NCBI RefSeq assembly: GCF_000771405.1
Contig: NZ_JDUI01000010.1
Location: 1 to 64,000 of the forward strand
Reading direction: 5' to 3'
Origin: Bifidobacterium pullorum DSM 20433
GTDB taxonomy: Bacteria; Actinomycetota; Actinomycetes; Actinomycetales; Bifidobacteriaceae
DNA length: 64,000 nt
The notes beneath the pieces are model-generated. The model was not told where the DNA came from. It did not search any database and was given only the letters and a program-made list of their open reading frames with translations. The position numbers were made by a program, and so were the translations under genes. This document shows, in pieces, positions 25,597-35,600 of this stretch. Position 1 is the stretch's first letter, and each line of letters begins with the position of its first letter.

Positions 25597-25893
25597 ATGT
25601 CTGCGCATAAGTACGAACTGATGTTCATTGCCGATCCCGAGCTGGATGAGCGCGGTCTGAAGAAGCTGACCGACCAGTATCTGGAGATCGTCACCAACGA
25701 GGGCGGTTCCGTCGAGAACATCGACATCTGGGGCCGTCGCAAGCTCGCCTATGAGATCGCTGGCAAGACCGAGGGCAACTACGTGGTGGTCAACTACACC
25801 TGCGAGCCCGCCACGAGCGCCGAGCTCGACCGTGTGCTCAACCTCAACGAATCCGTGATCCGTACGAAGATCCTTCGTAAGGACGTCAAGTAA
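25597..25893 (+). CDS. rpsF: 30S ribosomal protein S6
   Basis: The product is 98 residues, the usual length. The N-terminus KYELMFIADPELDERG and the WGRRKLAYEIAGKTEGNYVVVNY strand pair are diagnostic. ATG 25597 is preceded by a strong GAAGGAGG; the longer open frame upstream is not homologous. S6 pairs with S18 on the platform of the small subunit. It is first in the rpsF-ssb-rpsR-rplI operon. Confidence 0.97.
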   Translation: MSAHKYELMFIADPELDERGLKKLTDQYLEIVTNEGGSVENIDIWGRRKLAYEIAGKTEGNYVVVNYTCEPATSAELDRVLNLNESVIRTKILRKDVK

Positions 25894-25943
25894 GTCGTCA
25901 ATAGAGCGCAAACCAAGATAGGCATTAGGTAAGAAGGTACGAC

Positions 25944-26576
25944 ATGGCAGGCGAGACCGTTATCACCGTCATCGGTAATCTCACCGCTGATCCGGAGCTG
26001 CGTACTATCGGCAGCGGCGCTTCGGTGGCGAGCTTCACCATTGCGTCGACGCCGCGTACGTTCAATCGCCAGTCGGGCCAGTGGGAGGACGGGCAGGCGC
26101 TGTTCCTGCGTTGCTCGGCCTGGCGTGAACTCGCCGACCACTGCGCCCAGTCGCTGAGCAAGGGCATGCGCGTGATCGCGCAGGGCCGTCTGCAGCAGCG
26201 CTCGTATCAGGCGAACGACGGCACCAACCGTACCGTCGTGGAGCTGCAGGTCGACGAGATCGGCCCGTCGCTGCGTTACGCCACCGCTCAGGTCAACCGT
26301 CAGAGCTCCGGCTTCGCGGGTGGCAACCGTGGCGGCTTCGGCGGCAACAACGGCGGCGGTTTCCAGGGCAATGGCGGATACCAGGGCGGTGCCGGATATT
26401 CCGGCGGCGCGTCCTATCAGGGCGGTGGATACCAGGGTGGCGCTTCCGCGGCGCCCGCTCCCGCTCAGTCCGCACCCGTCGTTGACCCGTGGAGCGATGC
26501 CGGTTCCGGCTCCTCCTTCTCGTCGTTCGGCGCCACCTCCGATTTCGGCGGCGAGTCCGACGAACCCGAGTTCTAG
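25944..26576 (+). CDS. ssb: Single-stranded DNA-binding protein
   Basis: The product is 210 residues. The OB-fold (1-115) begins [20 protein letters not shown] and includes [21 protein letters not shown] Gly/Gln/Tyr-rich linker of imperfect GYQGG repeats (about 120-180) leads to the acidic tip ending DEPEF, which recruits partner repair and replication proteins; the classic tip is DDDIPF, so this one is slightly divergent. It sits between rpsF and rpsR as in most bacteria. Confidence 0.97.
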   Translation: MAGETVITVIGNLTADPELRTIGSGASVASFTIASTPRTFNRQSGQWEDGQALFLRCSAWRELADHCAQSLSKGMRVIAQGRLQQRSYQANDGTNRTVVELQVDEIGPSLRYATAQVNRQSSGFAGGNRGGFGGNNGGGFQGNGGYQGGAGYSGGASYQGGGYQGGASAAPAPAQSAPVVDPWSDAGSGSSFSSFGATSDFGGESDEPEF

Positions 26577-26635
26577 CCCATCACGCTCACCAGCACTATC
26601 GTTGCGCTTATCAGTTGTTTAAGGAGAACATCACA

Positions 26636-26884
26636 ATGTCACGCAAGAGGCCGCAGCCGCCGGTCAAGCCGTTCAAGAAGAAGCCGAACCCGCTGAAGGC
26701 TGCCAAGGTTACCGAGATCGATTACAAGGACGTCGCGCTGCTGCGCAAGTTCATCTCCGATCGCGGCAAGATTCGTTCCCGTCGTATCACCGGTGTCACC
26801 GTGCAGGAGCAGCGCGAGATCTCGAAGGCGATCAAGAACGCCCGCGAGATGGCTCTGCTGCCGTACGCCACCTCGGGTCGCTGA
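26636..26884 (+). CDS. rpsR: 30S ribosomal protein S18
   Basis: The product is 82 residues from ATG 26636 with AAGGAG at 26621-26626. The core [18 protein letters not shown] and [22 protein letters not shown] is typical of S18. No CxxC zinc motif is present, so it is the zinc-free form. Third gene of the operon; binds S6 and 16S rRNA. Confidence 0.96.
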   Translation: MSRKRPQPPVKPFKKKPNPLKAAKVTEIDYKDVALLRKFISDRGKIRSRRITGVTVQEQREISKAIKNAREMALLPYATSGR

Positions 26885-26906
26885 TCTGGATTAGGAGGAT
26901 TGCATC

Positions 26907-27353
26907 ATGGCTGAAACCAAGGTTATTCTCACCCAGACCGTCGCCAACCTCGGCCACTCCGGTGACGTCGTCGCCGTCAAGGCCGGCTACGCGCGCAACT
27001 ACCTGATCCCGCAGGGCATGGCCTTCGCGTGGACCAAGGGTGCCGCCGCCCAGATCGAGGCCATGCGTCGCGCCCGTCTGGCCAAGGCCGTCGCCACCCG
27101 CGAGGATGCCGTCGCCGCCAAGGCCGCCATCGAGGGCACGACCGTCGAGATCGCCGCCAAGGTGTCCGAGTCCGGCAAGCTGTTCGGTGGCATCTCCGCC
27201 GACGCGATCGCCAAGGCTCTGGCCGACAAGGCCGCCGTCGATCCGAAGGCCATCACGGTCGAGGTCATCAAGACCACCGGCGAGTTCCCCGCCACCGTGG
27301 CCCTGCACCCGGAGATCACCGCGTCCTTCACCGTGAAGGTCGTGGCCGAGTAA
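26907..27353 (+). CDS. rplI: 50S ribosomal protein L9
   Basis: The product is 148 residues, the standard length. The N-domain [18 protein letters not shown] and [13 protein letters not shown] precede the long connecting helix and the C-domain ([20 protein letters not shown]). TAGGAGGA lies 8 bp upstream. Last gene of the operon; binds 23S rRNA near L1. Confidence 0.97.
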   Translation: MAETKVILTQTVANLGHSGDVVAVKAGYARNYLIPQGMAFAWTKGAAAQIEAMRRARLAKAVATREDAVAAKAAIEGTTVEIAAKVSESGKLFGGISADAIAKALADKAAVDPKAITVEVIKTTGEFPATVALHPEITASFTVKVVAE

Positions 27354-27501
27354 GACCGGTCCTTGCCGGAATCCGCGTCGACGCGGTCACGCTGCATGGC
27401 AGTCCCGCCGGTTCGCTGGCGTGTGCGCGTGCACGACGAGACCGTACGACGACGTGAGATTCCGGACCCCAGACTGAAACGAGTCTGAGCTTAAGCATGT
27501 G

Positions 27502-27541
27502 AACCCCGCCGTACACCGGTTACACGGTGTACGGCGGGGTT
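27502..27541 (+). terminator. Terminator of the rpsF-rplI operon
   Basis: A 17-bp perfect stem (AACCCCGCCGTACACCG with its complement, 27525-27541) and 6-nt loop lie 150 bp after rplI. A smaller hairpin (CAGACT/AGTCTG) lies near 27469. Nothing else is seen between rplI and here. Confidence 0.85.
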
Positions 27542-27586
27542 TCGTCATATGCGCACACGGTCATGCGCCACACGGCCTGTGAATGA

Positions 27587-28286
27587 TTACGTGGCATCGA
27601 GGCCGTCGAATACCGGTTGGGAGAGTCGGATAACAAGGCCGTGTCGATCTGCGGGGAGATGCTGACGGACACGGAGGAGCTCGTCTCCGCATGGCAGCTG
27701 CTCGGATCCGTCAAGACCGACAACAGGCTCGACGCGCGTGACTCATGGCTGCTCGCCGCGGAATCCTTCGGCTGCGATCTGCAAGCGATATCGGACGCGA
27801 CGGACGACTGGCTGCTCGTGGACTGGCTCATGCGCAACACCGACCGCCATTACAACAACTTCGGTCTCATCCGGGACGTTGAAACAATGCAGGTGCGTCC
27901 GGCACCCCTGTTCGACACCGGGCGTCGCTCTGGTGTGGGAGCTCCGCATCGACTCCGGGGATTACAACGCCAAGCCCTTCTACGCCACCTACAAGACGCC
28001 CACCGCGCGCAGGCAACTCGCGCTGGTCAAGAACTGGGACAGATTCGACCTGGGTCTACTCGACGATTGGCCAGACGAAACGGCCCGTAGACTCTTCTCC
28101 TATGGCATGTATGCCTCTACGAGGATCGAAGCGATTCGCGACGCCTTGCGGACTAAAGTCGAAGCCGCGAGAATTGCGAAGCAGCAATCGGACCGGAGTC
28201 GCGACGCCGATTTTGAGGACAGACGCATTGTCGCCCTGAATACCCTAACCGGAATCGGGCCTCTGGGAGCTGAGCGTGGTGCCTAA
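27587..28286 (+). pseudogene. Truncated and frameshifted HipA-like kinase
   Basis: The first frame, open from 27587, reads the C-terminal part of a HipA/CtkA-type kinase: WLLVDWLMRNTDRHYNNFG (catalytic loop with RNTDRHYNN) and RPAPLFDTG (metal-binding DTG). Just after DTG, near 27917-27920, the coding continues one base on (VALVWELRIDSGDYNAK to the stop at 28286). One inserted base, probably the extra C after GGG, explains the shift. The N-terminal half, including the ATP-binding P-loop, is missing and a stop lies at 27584. No HipB-like antitoxin is adjacent, so this is a dead remnant. Confidence 0.8.
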
Positions 28287-28386
28287 GATACTCGCCGGTC
28301 CTTGTGGCTGTAGATGTGTCGACATGGTCGTAGCGGATGGGTCATTAGGCGCGACGGTGCCGACGACGCGCTGCCGTAGCCGGATA

Positions 28387-28415
28387 ACAAAAAATCCCGG
28401 TCGAAGACCGGGATT
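28387..28415 (-). terminator. Terminator of tRNA-Lys
   Basis: A 10-bp stem (AATCCCGGTC/GACCGGGATT) with GAA loop is followed on the minus strand by a T-run (TTTTTTGTTATCC). Confidence 0.85.
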
Positions 28416-28421
28416 GTGGGG

Positions 28422-28495
28422 TGCCCCCTCAGGGACTCGAACCCTGGACACGCTGATTAAGAGTCAGCTGCTCTAACCAACTGAGCTAAAGGGGC
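28422..28495 (-). tRNA. tRNA-Lys(CTT)
   Basis: The minus strand folds as a cloverleaf: acceptor GCCCCTT with AGGGGGC, D arm AGCTCAGTTGGTTAGAGC, anticodon arm GCTGA-CTCTTAA-TCAGC with anticodon CTT, T arm with GGTTCGAGTCC, discriminator A. CCA is not encoded. A single terminator follows, so it is transcribed alone. Confidence 0.95.
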
Positions 28496-28720
28496 TTGCT
28501 CAGCGACTCAATGTTTTCTTGAGCCGAGTGATTACTATACTCGGAATTCATTCACGCGCAACCTTCGGCGTGTCGCGCAAGGTACCCTATTCGAGGTAAG
28601 GTAGTGGGGAATCCGTGACCGTTCCGTTTCCGTTGCGAAAGGCCATGGCCAATGAGACCCGGGCGTGCCATCCCAGTGCCCGCCCGGTCGGACTGCAAGA
28701 GAGAAGATTAAGGACTCCGT

Positions 28721-29452
28721 ATGGAATACTCGCTCTTTACCAAGCTCGCCGCCGAGTTCGTCGGCACCGCCATCCTGATGGTGTTCGGCAACGGCGCTGT
28801 GGCGAACGTCGAGCTGAAGAACACCAAAGGCCACCATGCCGGTTGGCTGACCATCGCGATGGGCTACGGCTTCGGCGTCATGTTCCCCGTGCTCATGTTC
28901 GGCGGCGTTTCCGGCGCGCACATCAACCCGGCCATGACCCTGGCCCAGGCCATCAACGGCATGTTCCCGTGGGGTGAGGTGCTGCCCTACATCGTCGCCC
29001 AGCTGCTCGGCGCGTTCGTCGGCCAGCTGATCGTGTTCGTCACCTACTATCCGCACTACCGCGACACCGAGGAGCCGGAGGCCATCTTCGGCACGTTCAG
29101 CACCACCGACGCCTACAATTCGCGCGTCAACTACTTCGTCAACGAGTTCTTCGGCACCCTGATGCTCGTGCTCGGCGCGCTGAGCTGCCTGAGCCTGCCG
29201 TGGGGCGCCGCGAACCCGGCCGCCGCCTCGATCGTGGTCGGCTTCATCGTGTGGGGCCTGGTCACCTCGATGGGTGGCCCGACCGGCCCCGGCCTGAACC
29301 CGGCCCGCGACCTGATGCCGCGTCTGCTGCACCAGCTGCTGCCGATTCCGCACAAGGGCTCGTCGCGCTGGGCCGAGGCCTGGATCCCGGTCGTGGCTCC
29401 AATCCTCGGCGCCATTGTGGGTGCTTGGCTGTTCTGCACGCTGTTCGCCTGA
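28721..29452 (+). CDS. glpF: Aquaglyceroporin / glycerol uptake facilitator (MIP family)
   Basis: The product is 243 residues with six membrane helices and the two half-helix NPA motifs, SGAHINPAMT and GPGLNPARD. Asp after the second NPAR is the mark of glycerol-conducting members; pure aquaporins lack it. It mediates passive glycerol and small-solute entry. AAGGA lies about 10 bp before the ATG. It is a single gene with its own terminator; no glycerol kinase is adjacent, so the symbol is by family only. Confidence 0.9.
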   Translation: MEYSLFTKLAAEFVGTAILMVFGNGAVANVELKNTKGHHAGWLTIAMGYGFGVMFPVLMFGGVSGAHINPAMTLAQAINGMFPWGEVLPYIVAQLLGAFVGQLIVFVTYYPHYRDTEEPEAIFGTFSTTDAYNSRVNYFVNEFFGTLMLVLGALSCLSLPWGAANPAAASIVVGFIVWGLVTSMGGPTGPGLNPARDLMPRLLHQLLPIPHKGSSRWAEAWIPVVAPILGAIVGAWLFCTLFA

Positions 29453-29517
29453 TGCCGCGTGCCGCGCAGACGGCCTGAGCCGCTTGCCGACCGCTGCCTG
29501 AGAACGGCGCAATAGGA

Positions 29518-29554
29518 GAATCGCCCGCTTCGGTCATCCGAGGCGGGCGATTGC
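29518..29554 (+). terminator. Terminator after the aquaglyceroporin gene
   Basis: Stem AATCGCCCGC with GCGGGCGATT, extended by TTCGG/CCGAG around a TCAT loop. Confidence 0.75.
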
Positions 29555-29635
29555 CGTATGGGACCGCCCTGATGAGCTCCTGCCCTGATGATCCCCTGCC
29601 TGGTGCGCCCTGTCCTGCCCTGCCTGCCCTATCTG

Positions 29636-29755
29636 TCGCAGTCCATCTGTGCTCATGCGCCAGATGGTTCAGTTGCCACCCCAGATTTGGCCCATCTGCT
29701 GCATCTTCACGGCGTTCATGCCGCAAATGGCCCGGTCGCCGCCCCGTCGTGCGAC
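29636..29755. repeat. Dispersed palindromic repeat, site 2 (divergent, two units)
   Basis: The units ATCTGTCGCAG...CGCCAGATGGTTCAGTTGCC and TTTGGCCCATCTGCTGCA...TGCCGCAAATGGCCCGG keep the layout and the CAGTTGCC tail of the sites at 20338, 47857 and 57158, although the stem sequence has drifted. The interval 29555-29833 holds no gene. Confidence 0.55.
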
Positions 29756-29833
29756 ATGGTGATACGCGTGTACGCGTGAGCGCCGCAAAAGATGCACAAT
29801 AGAAAGGCAGAAAGAGGTACGAAGGGAGGCGTC

Positions 29834-31252
29834 ATGGTGGCTTCGCGCAACTCCGACGGTCATGGCGATGATCGCCGCTCCGATGCGCCGCGTCCCACCG
29901 GTGCCCGCCCCTCGGGTGCAGGGCCCGGTACCGATTCCAATGCCGGTGCAAACCCTGACGCCAACGCCAATCCCAACGCCAACTCCACTCCCAACTCCAA
30001 TCCCGGCCGTCAAGCCGTCGCTGTCGCAAAGCGTCTGATGGCCTCCATGGCCGCGGCATCGCGCTCCGCCGCCCGTTCATTCAGCCGGTTCGTTTCGCGC
30101 ACCGTGGCCCCGGCCTGCCGTTCCGCCGTCCAAGCAGCCGCCAACATGTTTCACACGGTGTTCCACGGACTGTCGACCGTGTGGGCGCGCTTTGTCGCCG
30201 ATATGTGCCCCTCGGAGGCCGAGTCCCGCCAGTCCGGTAAACCCCGCACGTCGGCCGAGGGCCGCGCATCGGCCAAGGCCACTCCACGCGTCGGTGCAGC
30301 CGCATCCGCCGCGCAATCCGAATCCGCCTCTCGATCCGCGTCGCCGGCCCGTGGCGTCTCGTCCAAAAACGCCGCGCCCTCCCGCGATATGGCCCATGTC
30401 TACCTGGTCCGCCGCATTGTGGTGTTCGGTGTCGCGGCCCTGGTATTGCTCGCCGTGATCCTGGGCGTGGTGTTCGGCGTGCGTGCGTTGACCCCCGGCC
30501 CCGATGCCGGCGATGGGCCGCAGTCCATCTCCCGGTCCGCTGCTTCCGATGCCGCTGAAACCCCGGACTCTGACACATCTGCCGACTCGGATGCGGAAGC
30601 CGACTCCTCCGATTCCTCCGCCGACGGGAAGTCGGACAACAAGGACAGCAAGGCTGACCAGGACGCCGATCCCGCCGATTCCAGCACCACCCCCCTATCC
30701 GCCGACCGTCGCGCCGCCATCCTCGCCGAAGCCCAGCAGACCGCCGCCGACAGCGGCAACCCCTTGGTCGAGTTCACCTACTGCGTCGCTTCGAAGGGCG
30801 AGGTCGGCGACCTGACCGACTTCGCCAACACGGTGTTCACCACGCTGAACGATTCTCGTGGCTGGCCCCGCGCCGGCGCCACATTCCAGGAGTCCGACGA
30901 CGCCGACTCCTGCGACATGACCCTGATCTTGGCATCCGCCGACCAGATGACCTCGTTCTCCGCCGACTGCAGCAGCGAGTACAGCTGCCGCGTGGGCAAC
31001 GACGTGGTCATCAACATCGACCGGTGGAACAACGCCACCGAGGATTGGCTTGACGCCGGCGGCACGGTGCCGCGCTACCGCACGATGGTCATCAATCATG
31101 AGGTGGGCCATCGTCTGGGGCATTACGATAACGAGATGACCTGTCCTGCGCGCAACCAGCCCGCTCCGCTGATGCAGCAGCAGTCGATGGATTTGTTGGG
31201 GTGCGTGCCGAACGAGTGGCCGTTGGATGACGAATTGTGGGTGGCGCAGTGA
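29834..31252 (+). CDS. Membrane-anchored DUF3152 metalloprotease-like protein
   Basis: The product is 472 residues from ATG 29834, chosen for AGGGAGG just upstream rather than ATG 29792. A long N-terminal low-complexity cytoplasmic part (Asn/Ala repeats, then Ala/Ser-rich) precedes one membrane helix (about 198-220, RIVVFGVAALVLLAVILGV), an Asp/Ser-rich linker (about 235-300) and a DUF3152 domain (about 310-472). That domain carries INHEVGHRLGH, an HExxHxxGH zinc-protease signature, and two likely disulphides (SCDM, YSCR). Activity is predicted, not known. It is translationally linked to gluQ (GTGA overlap). Confidence 0.82.
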   Translation: MVASRNSDGHGDDRRSDAPRPTGARPSGAGPGTDSNAGANPDANANPNANSTPNSNPGRQAVAVAKRLMASMAAASRSAARSFSRFVSRTVAPACRSAVQAAANMFHTVFHGLSTVWARFVADMCPSEAESRQSGKPRTSAEGRASAKATPRVGAAASAAQSESASRSASPARGVSSKNAAPSRDMAHVYLVRRIVVFGVAALVLLAVILGVVFGVRALTPGPDAGDGPQSISRSAASDAAETPDSDTSADSDAEADSSDSSADGKSDNKDSKADQDADPADSSTTPLSADRRAAILAEAQQTAADSGNPLVEFTYCVASKGEVGDLTDFANTVFTTLNDSRGWPRAGATFQESDDADSCDMTLILASADQMTSFSADCSSEYSCRVGNDVVINIDRWNNATEDWLDAGGTVPRYRTMVINHEVGHRLGHYDNEMTCPARNQPAPLMQQQSMDLLGCVPNEWPLDDELWVAQ

Positions 31253-32346
31253 CAGCCATCGCCTCCTCGGTCTCCGACACCGCTGCCCCCGCCGCCCCCA
31301 TCCCCGCTCCGGTGGTTGGCCGTTTGGCGCCGTCACCCACGGGTCGCATGCATGTGGGCAACGCGTATGCCGCGTTGGCGGCGTGGCTGGGCGCGCGCGC
31401 CGAGGGCGGCCGGGTGCTGCTGCGTATCGAGGATATCGACGCGCCGCGCGTGGTGAAGGATGCGGATCGTTGGATTATGGATGATCTGGCGTGGCTGGGG
31501 CTCGATTGGGATGGCGATCCGGTGTATCAGTCGGAGCGTCTGGACCGGTATGAGGCGGCGTTGCGGGGTCTGCGCGAGGTGACGTTGGATGACGGGTCGC
31601 CGCTGGTGTTTCCGTGTTTCTGTTCGCGTGCGGATATTCGTGCGGCGTCCGCGCCGAATGAGGGTGACGGGTTCCTGCTGTATCCGGGGACGTGTCGCAG
31701 GTTGTCCGAGCCGGTGCGGCGTGAGCGTGTGACTCGGGGGGATAGGCATTCGTGGCGGATTGCGGTGCCGGGTGCGGACGCGCCGGAGTCGGAGCGGATG
31801 GTGGGGTTCGTCGACCGCGTGTTTGGGGAGCAGCGGTTTGATCTGACTCGTCAGCTGGGCGACGTGGTGGTGCGCCGGTCGGATGGGTTGTTCGCCTACC
31901 AGTTGGCGGTGACGGTAGATGATCTGGCGATGGGGGTGACGCAGGTTGTTCGGGGGCGTGACCTGCTGCGGTCCACGGCGATTCAGTTGTGGATCAGGCG
32001 ATGGCTGCGTGTCGCGGGCGTCGGGGGAGACGGTTGCGATGGGGTTGGTTGCGACGGCGCCGCGGGCGGCATCGGGGATGCCGGGGTGACGGATGCGTCG
32101 GTGGAGTTCGCGCATGTGCCGCTGGTGGATGCGGCGGATGGCCGGCGGATGGCGAAGCGGTTGAATTCGTTGGATCTGGGGACGTTGCGTGAGCGTGGGG
32201 CGGATCCGCGCGAGGTGTTGGGGTATTGCGCCTGGCTGTTGCGGGTGATTGATGAACCGCGCCCGGTTGGGGTGGATGAGCTGGTGGAGCGGTTCTCATG
32301 GGGACCGATTGCGGCGGATCGTGCCGATCGGGTCGTGTCGTTCTGA
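31249..32346 (+). CDS. gluQ: Glutamyl-Q tRNA(Asp) synthetase
   Basis: The product is 365 residues from GTG 31249, which overlaps the previous stop (GTGA). It resembles the catalytic half of glutamyl-tRNA synthetase without the anticodon-binding domain: APSPTGRMHVGN (HIGH-type), RIEDIDAPRV, CFCSRADI with a later YPGTC (zinc site CxC...Y...C), QLAVTVDDLAMGVTQVVRGRDLL and RMAKRLNS (KMSKS-type). Such enzymes attach Glu to queuosine in tRNA(Asp), so the cell must obtain queuosine. A Gly/Asp-rich insertion (about residues 260-280) is unusual. The family scores highly; the exact start is less sure. Confidence 0.9.
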   Translation: MTAIASSVSDTAAPAAPIPAPVVGRLAPSPTGRMHVGNAYAALAAWLGARAEGGRVLLRIEDIDAPRVVKDADRWIMDDLAWLGLDWDGDPVYQSERLDRYEAALRGLREVTLDDGSPLVFPCFCSRADIRAASAPNEGDGFLLYPGTCRRLSEPVRRERVTRGDRHSWRIAVPGADAPESERMVGFVDRVFGEQRFDLTRQLGDVVVRRSDGLFAYQLAVTVDDLAMGVTQVVRGRDLLRSTAIQLWIRRWLRVAGVGGDGCDGVGCDGAAGGIGDAGVTDASVEFAHVPLVDAADGRRMAKRLNSLDLGTLRERGADPREVLGYCAWLLRVIDEPRPVGVDELVERFSWGPIAADRADRVVSF

Positions 32347-32373
32347 CGTTTTTGTCTGATCTATGATATTCAC

Positions 32374-32458
32374 AAACCCCTTAAGGGGGCATGTAGTGCA
32401 ACGATAAAACACGGAATATGCCACCTTTGTACCCCCTTTACGAGGGGGTAAGGGGTTT
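32374..32458 (+). promoter_or_regulatory. Structured leader between gluQ and the pilus genes
   Basis: Five G/C-rich segments can pair in alternative ways: AAACCCCTTA (32374-32383) with TAAGGGGTTT (32449-32458); AAGGGGG (32383-32389) or GAGGGGGT (32442-32449) with ACCCCCTT (32431-32438). The inner ACCCCC/GGGGGT hairpin could end gluQ transcription or act as an attenuator for the pilus genes. A TATGAT at 32362-32367 could be a -10. The stretch 32347-32610 contains no gene. Confidence 0.5.
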
Positions 32459-32610
32459 ATTACGGGGGTGTGTGTTGGGTATCGCGTTCCTCTAACGTCT
32501 CGTCCCAGAGTGGCCATCAGTGGCTTACTTGGTGACCCGGAAATGGGCGAAAACAGACAAGAGAGACAGTCCGTTTCCCGGTGGAACAGACCTGAACGAG
32601 GAGCACTACA

Positions 32611-35600
32611 ATGCGTGGAACGAAGCATGATGCCAGCCAGCATCAGAGAAGGGGCATCCGTTCGCGGCTCATTGCGTCCGTAGCGGCCGTGGCCATGCTG
32701 GCCACCTCCATCGCTGCCGGAACCGCCGTGGCGGCCGACATCGACGAAACCGACCCGACCCAGCAGAACACCATCGTCGAGCAGCCGCAGCAGGGGACTG
32801 AGAACGCCGGCGACCAGACGGGCGAGCAGAACACCGAATCGGAGGGCGACCAGACGGATCAGCCCCAGGAGTCGGGCGATACCGCCACGGAGACCGAGTC
32901 GGACACCACAACCGAGGCCGATTCGACCGAGGAAGCCGACCCGAAGGCGGATGCGGATAAGGCCGATGGCGAACAGTCGTCCGAGAAGCAGTCCGCCGCG
33001 GTCCCCGCGCCGTTGGCGGCTGAATCGAGAGCCTCTACACACGTGGATGTTCCCGACATTATTGAGAATGTTGAATCGACGAACGATAAGATTCATGTGA
33101 ATTTGTTCGACTACGACAAAGGCTCTCAGAATGACGGCGGAGTCAACTACAAGAGAACGGGGGGATATTATACTAGGCGTAATTTCCTCTTTGGCGACGA
33201 AACTGGCACTATCAATACGTGGACTAAAGAAAATGGTGGCGTACGTCAGGGGATCGTAGCCGATAATCTTACCCAATCGGGCTATCCGCGATTGGCTGAT
33301 GAACATGGTAGGGACGATTTGGGCTACCTGTTTAACCCGGAAGGGCAGACCAAGGGCGTGGAGCTCAAGGGGACGGACGTTGACGGATTGTTCCGTCAGG
33401 ATGAGGATGGCTACTACTATTTCGACAGTGCTGACAATTTCGCCAAGTTCGACAAAGGCAGCAATTCGTTCAAACTGTATGAGAGAGGCCGTTTCGATAA
33501 CTTCGATGACATCACCGGCGCTGTGGGGCATGGTGCGTTCCTGCCGTTCAACGATTTGAAGCGTGACGGAGACAACTACATCTATTCCGGTAATACGTTT
33601 GATGGCTTGCACGGGTATCGTCTGGAAGGCGACAATCGTACCGGCGATAATACGGACAAGAGCAGCGTCGACTATTTCTTCGGTATGACCGTTTCGGCGG
33701 ACTTCTACATGCCCGATGGACGTCAGGTCGATGGCAAGGACATAGTGTTCGAGTTCGAGGGCGATGACGACGTCTGGGTGTTCGTGGATGGCAAGCTCGT
33801 GCTGGATTTGGGCGGCATCCACGATAATTACAGCGGTTCAATCAACTTCACCACCGGTGCGGTGACCGTAACCGACGATAACAATGCTGGAGATCAGGAC
33901 TCGCTTGAGCATATTTATGGCAGTCTGGATTCGCTTGAGAATAAGACTCATGAGCTGAAGGTGTTCTATCTGGAGCGTGGTGCCGGCGGTTCGAACTGCA
34001 AGTTCCGGTTTAACCTGCCTGCGGTCCCGACCTCGGGTGAGGACCTGTCGGTCGCCAAGGCCGTTTCCGGCGACGTTGATTCGGACGCGCCGTACACCAT
34101 GAACGTGCTGCTCGACGGCACTAGCCTGTATACGGGCAAGTATCAGCTGTACACCCTGTCCGGTCAGAAGGTCGAGGGAGAGCAGACCGCTAACGGCGGC
34201 GCGATCGTGGTGAAGGCCGGCCAGTACGCCACACTGACGGATTCGAACATCACGAAGGATACGAAGTACGTGGTCCGTGAGGTCGCTGACAGCGCCAGGG
34301 GCTTCCAAGTAACCGCCACCGGTAATGGTACCGGCGACATCACAATGTCTAGCCAACCCGATGACAGTGTCCAGAGCGGTATGTTGACGGTTTCCAAGGA
34401 TTCGTTCGTCACTGTCGTGAACACCAAGCCGTTGGGCGTGCCTGAGCATTCCAAGAAGATTGGTGACAATGGTGATGGCACGTATACGTTGGCCTTGGAT
34501 GTGATTGGTAAGAACAGTGAGGAGACCCAGGTCACCACGACTCCGTTGGATATCAGCCTTGTGCTGGACGTGTCCGGGTCGATGGCCGATTACATGGAAT
34601 ACGAGAAGGTCAACGCTTCGCAGGTGAATAGAGATGGAGAGTATTACATTAAGGATGGTGATACGTACCGCAAGCTGACCTACCAAAGCGGTTGGTATAA
34701 CGGTTGGTATTACAACGGTTGGTATTACAACGGGGATAGATATGATCCTTCCGACACGCAATTCTACAAGGGTTCTGGCGATACGAAGCTCGCGGCTTTG
34801 AAGGCGGCTGTGAATTCGTTTGCTTCCGCTACCGCTGAGGAGAACAAGTCCATTCAGGTTGAGGCTGCGAAGCATCGCATCTCCCTGGTCAAGTTCTCTG
34901 GAAACACTTATTCGGATGGCGATGATACCTACTGGGAAGGCCAAAACGAGTGGAATCATACGCAGATTCTGCAGGGGCTGACTTCGAACATGAACCAGGT
35001 CACTTCTGCGGTCAATGGTTTGCGTGCGGTTGGTGGCACGTATTCCCAGAACGGTTTGCAGAAGGCATCGGAAGCTCTGGCGGGTGCGCGTGAGAACGCG
35101 AAGAAGGTGGTGATCTTCTTCACGGATGGCGAACCCGGAAAAAGCGGATGGGATGGCGGCATCGCCGCTCAGGCGATCAATGAGGCCCACGGCTTGAAGA
35201 ACGAGACCAACGCGACCGTGTATTCAATCGGCGTGTTCGGTGGCGCGAATCCGGATGATACCAGCGGCAATTTCAACAGGTTCATGAATGCGGTGTCGAG
35301 CAATTATCCGGACGCCGAATGCACCAACAGGGGCAATCCGTCCAATGATTTCAAGAATCTGAATCTTGGTGACAAGGCTTCGGGTGATGCGGAGTATTAT
35401 TTCGCGGCCACGAACGCCGAGGAGTTGGACGCCGTGTTCGAGGGTATCCAGTCGTCGATCACGACGGGTGCCTCGTATTCGAACGTGGCGATCGTGGACG
35501 AGTTGTCCCAGTGGGCGCAGGTCGACCCGGAGACCGTCAAGTACAAGACGGAAGTCGATGGCGACGGGTTCCACGAAGTGACTTCTGGTGTCACGTTGAA

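Noticed and set aside
27617..28090. Intact HipA toxin gene
   Set aside because: The frame shifts after the DTG motif, the N-terminal half is missing and no antitoxin is adjacent.
33159..33164. Run of six G in the tip-pilin gene as a phase-variation tract
   Set aside because: The tract is short and in frame in this sequence. Longer runs are expected for frequent slippage. I mention pilus switching only for the leader.
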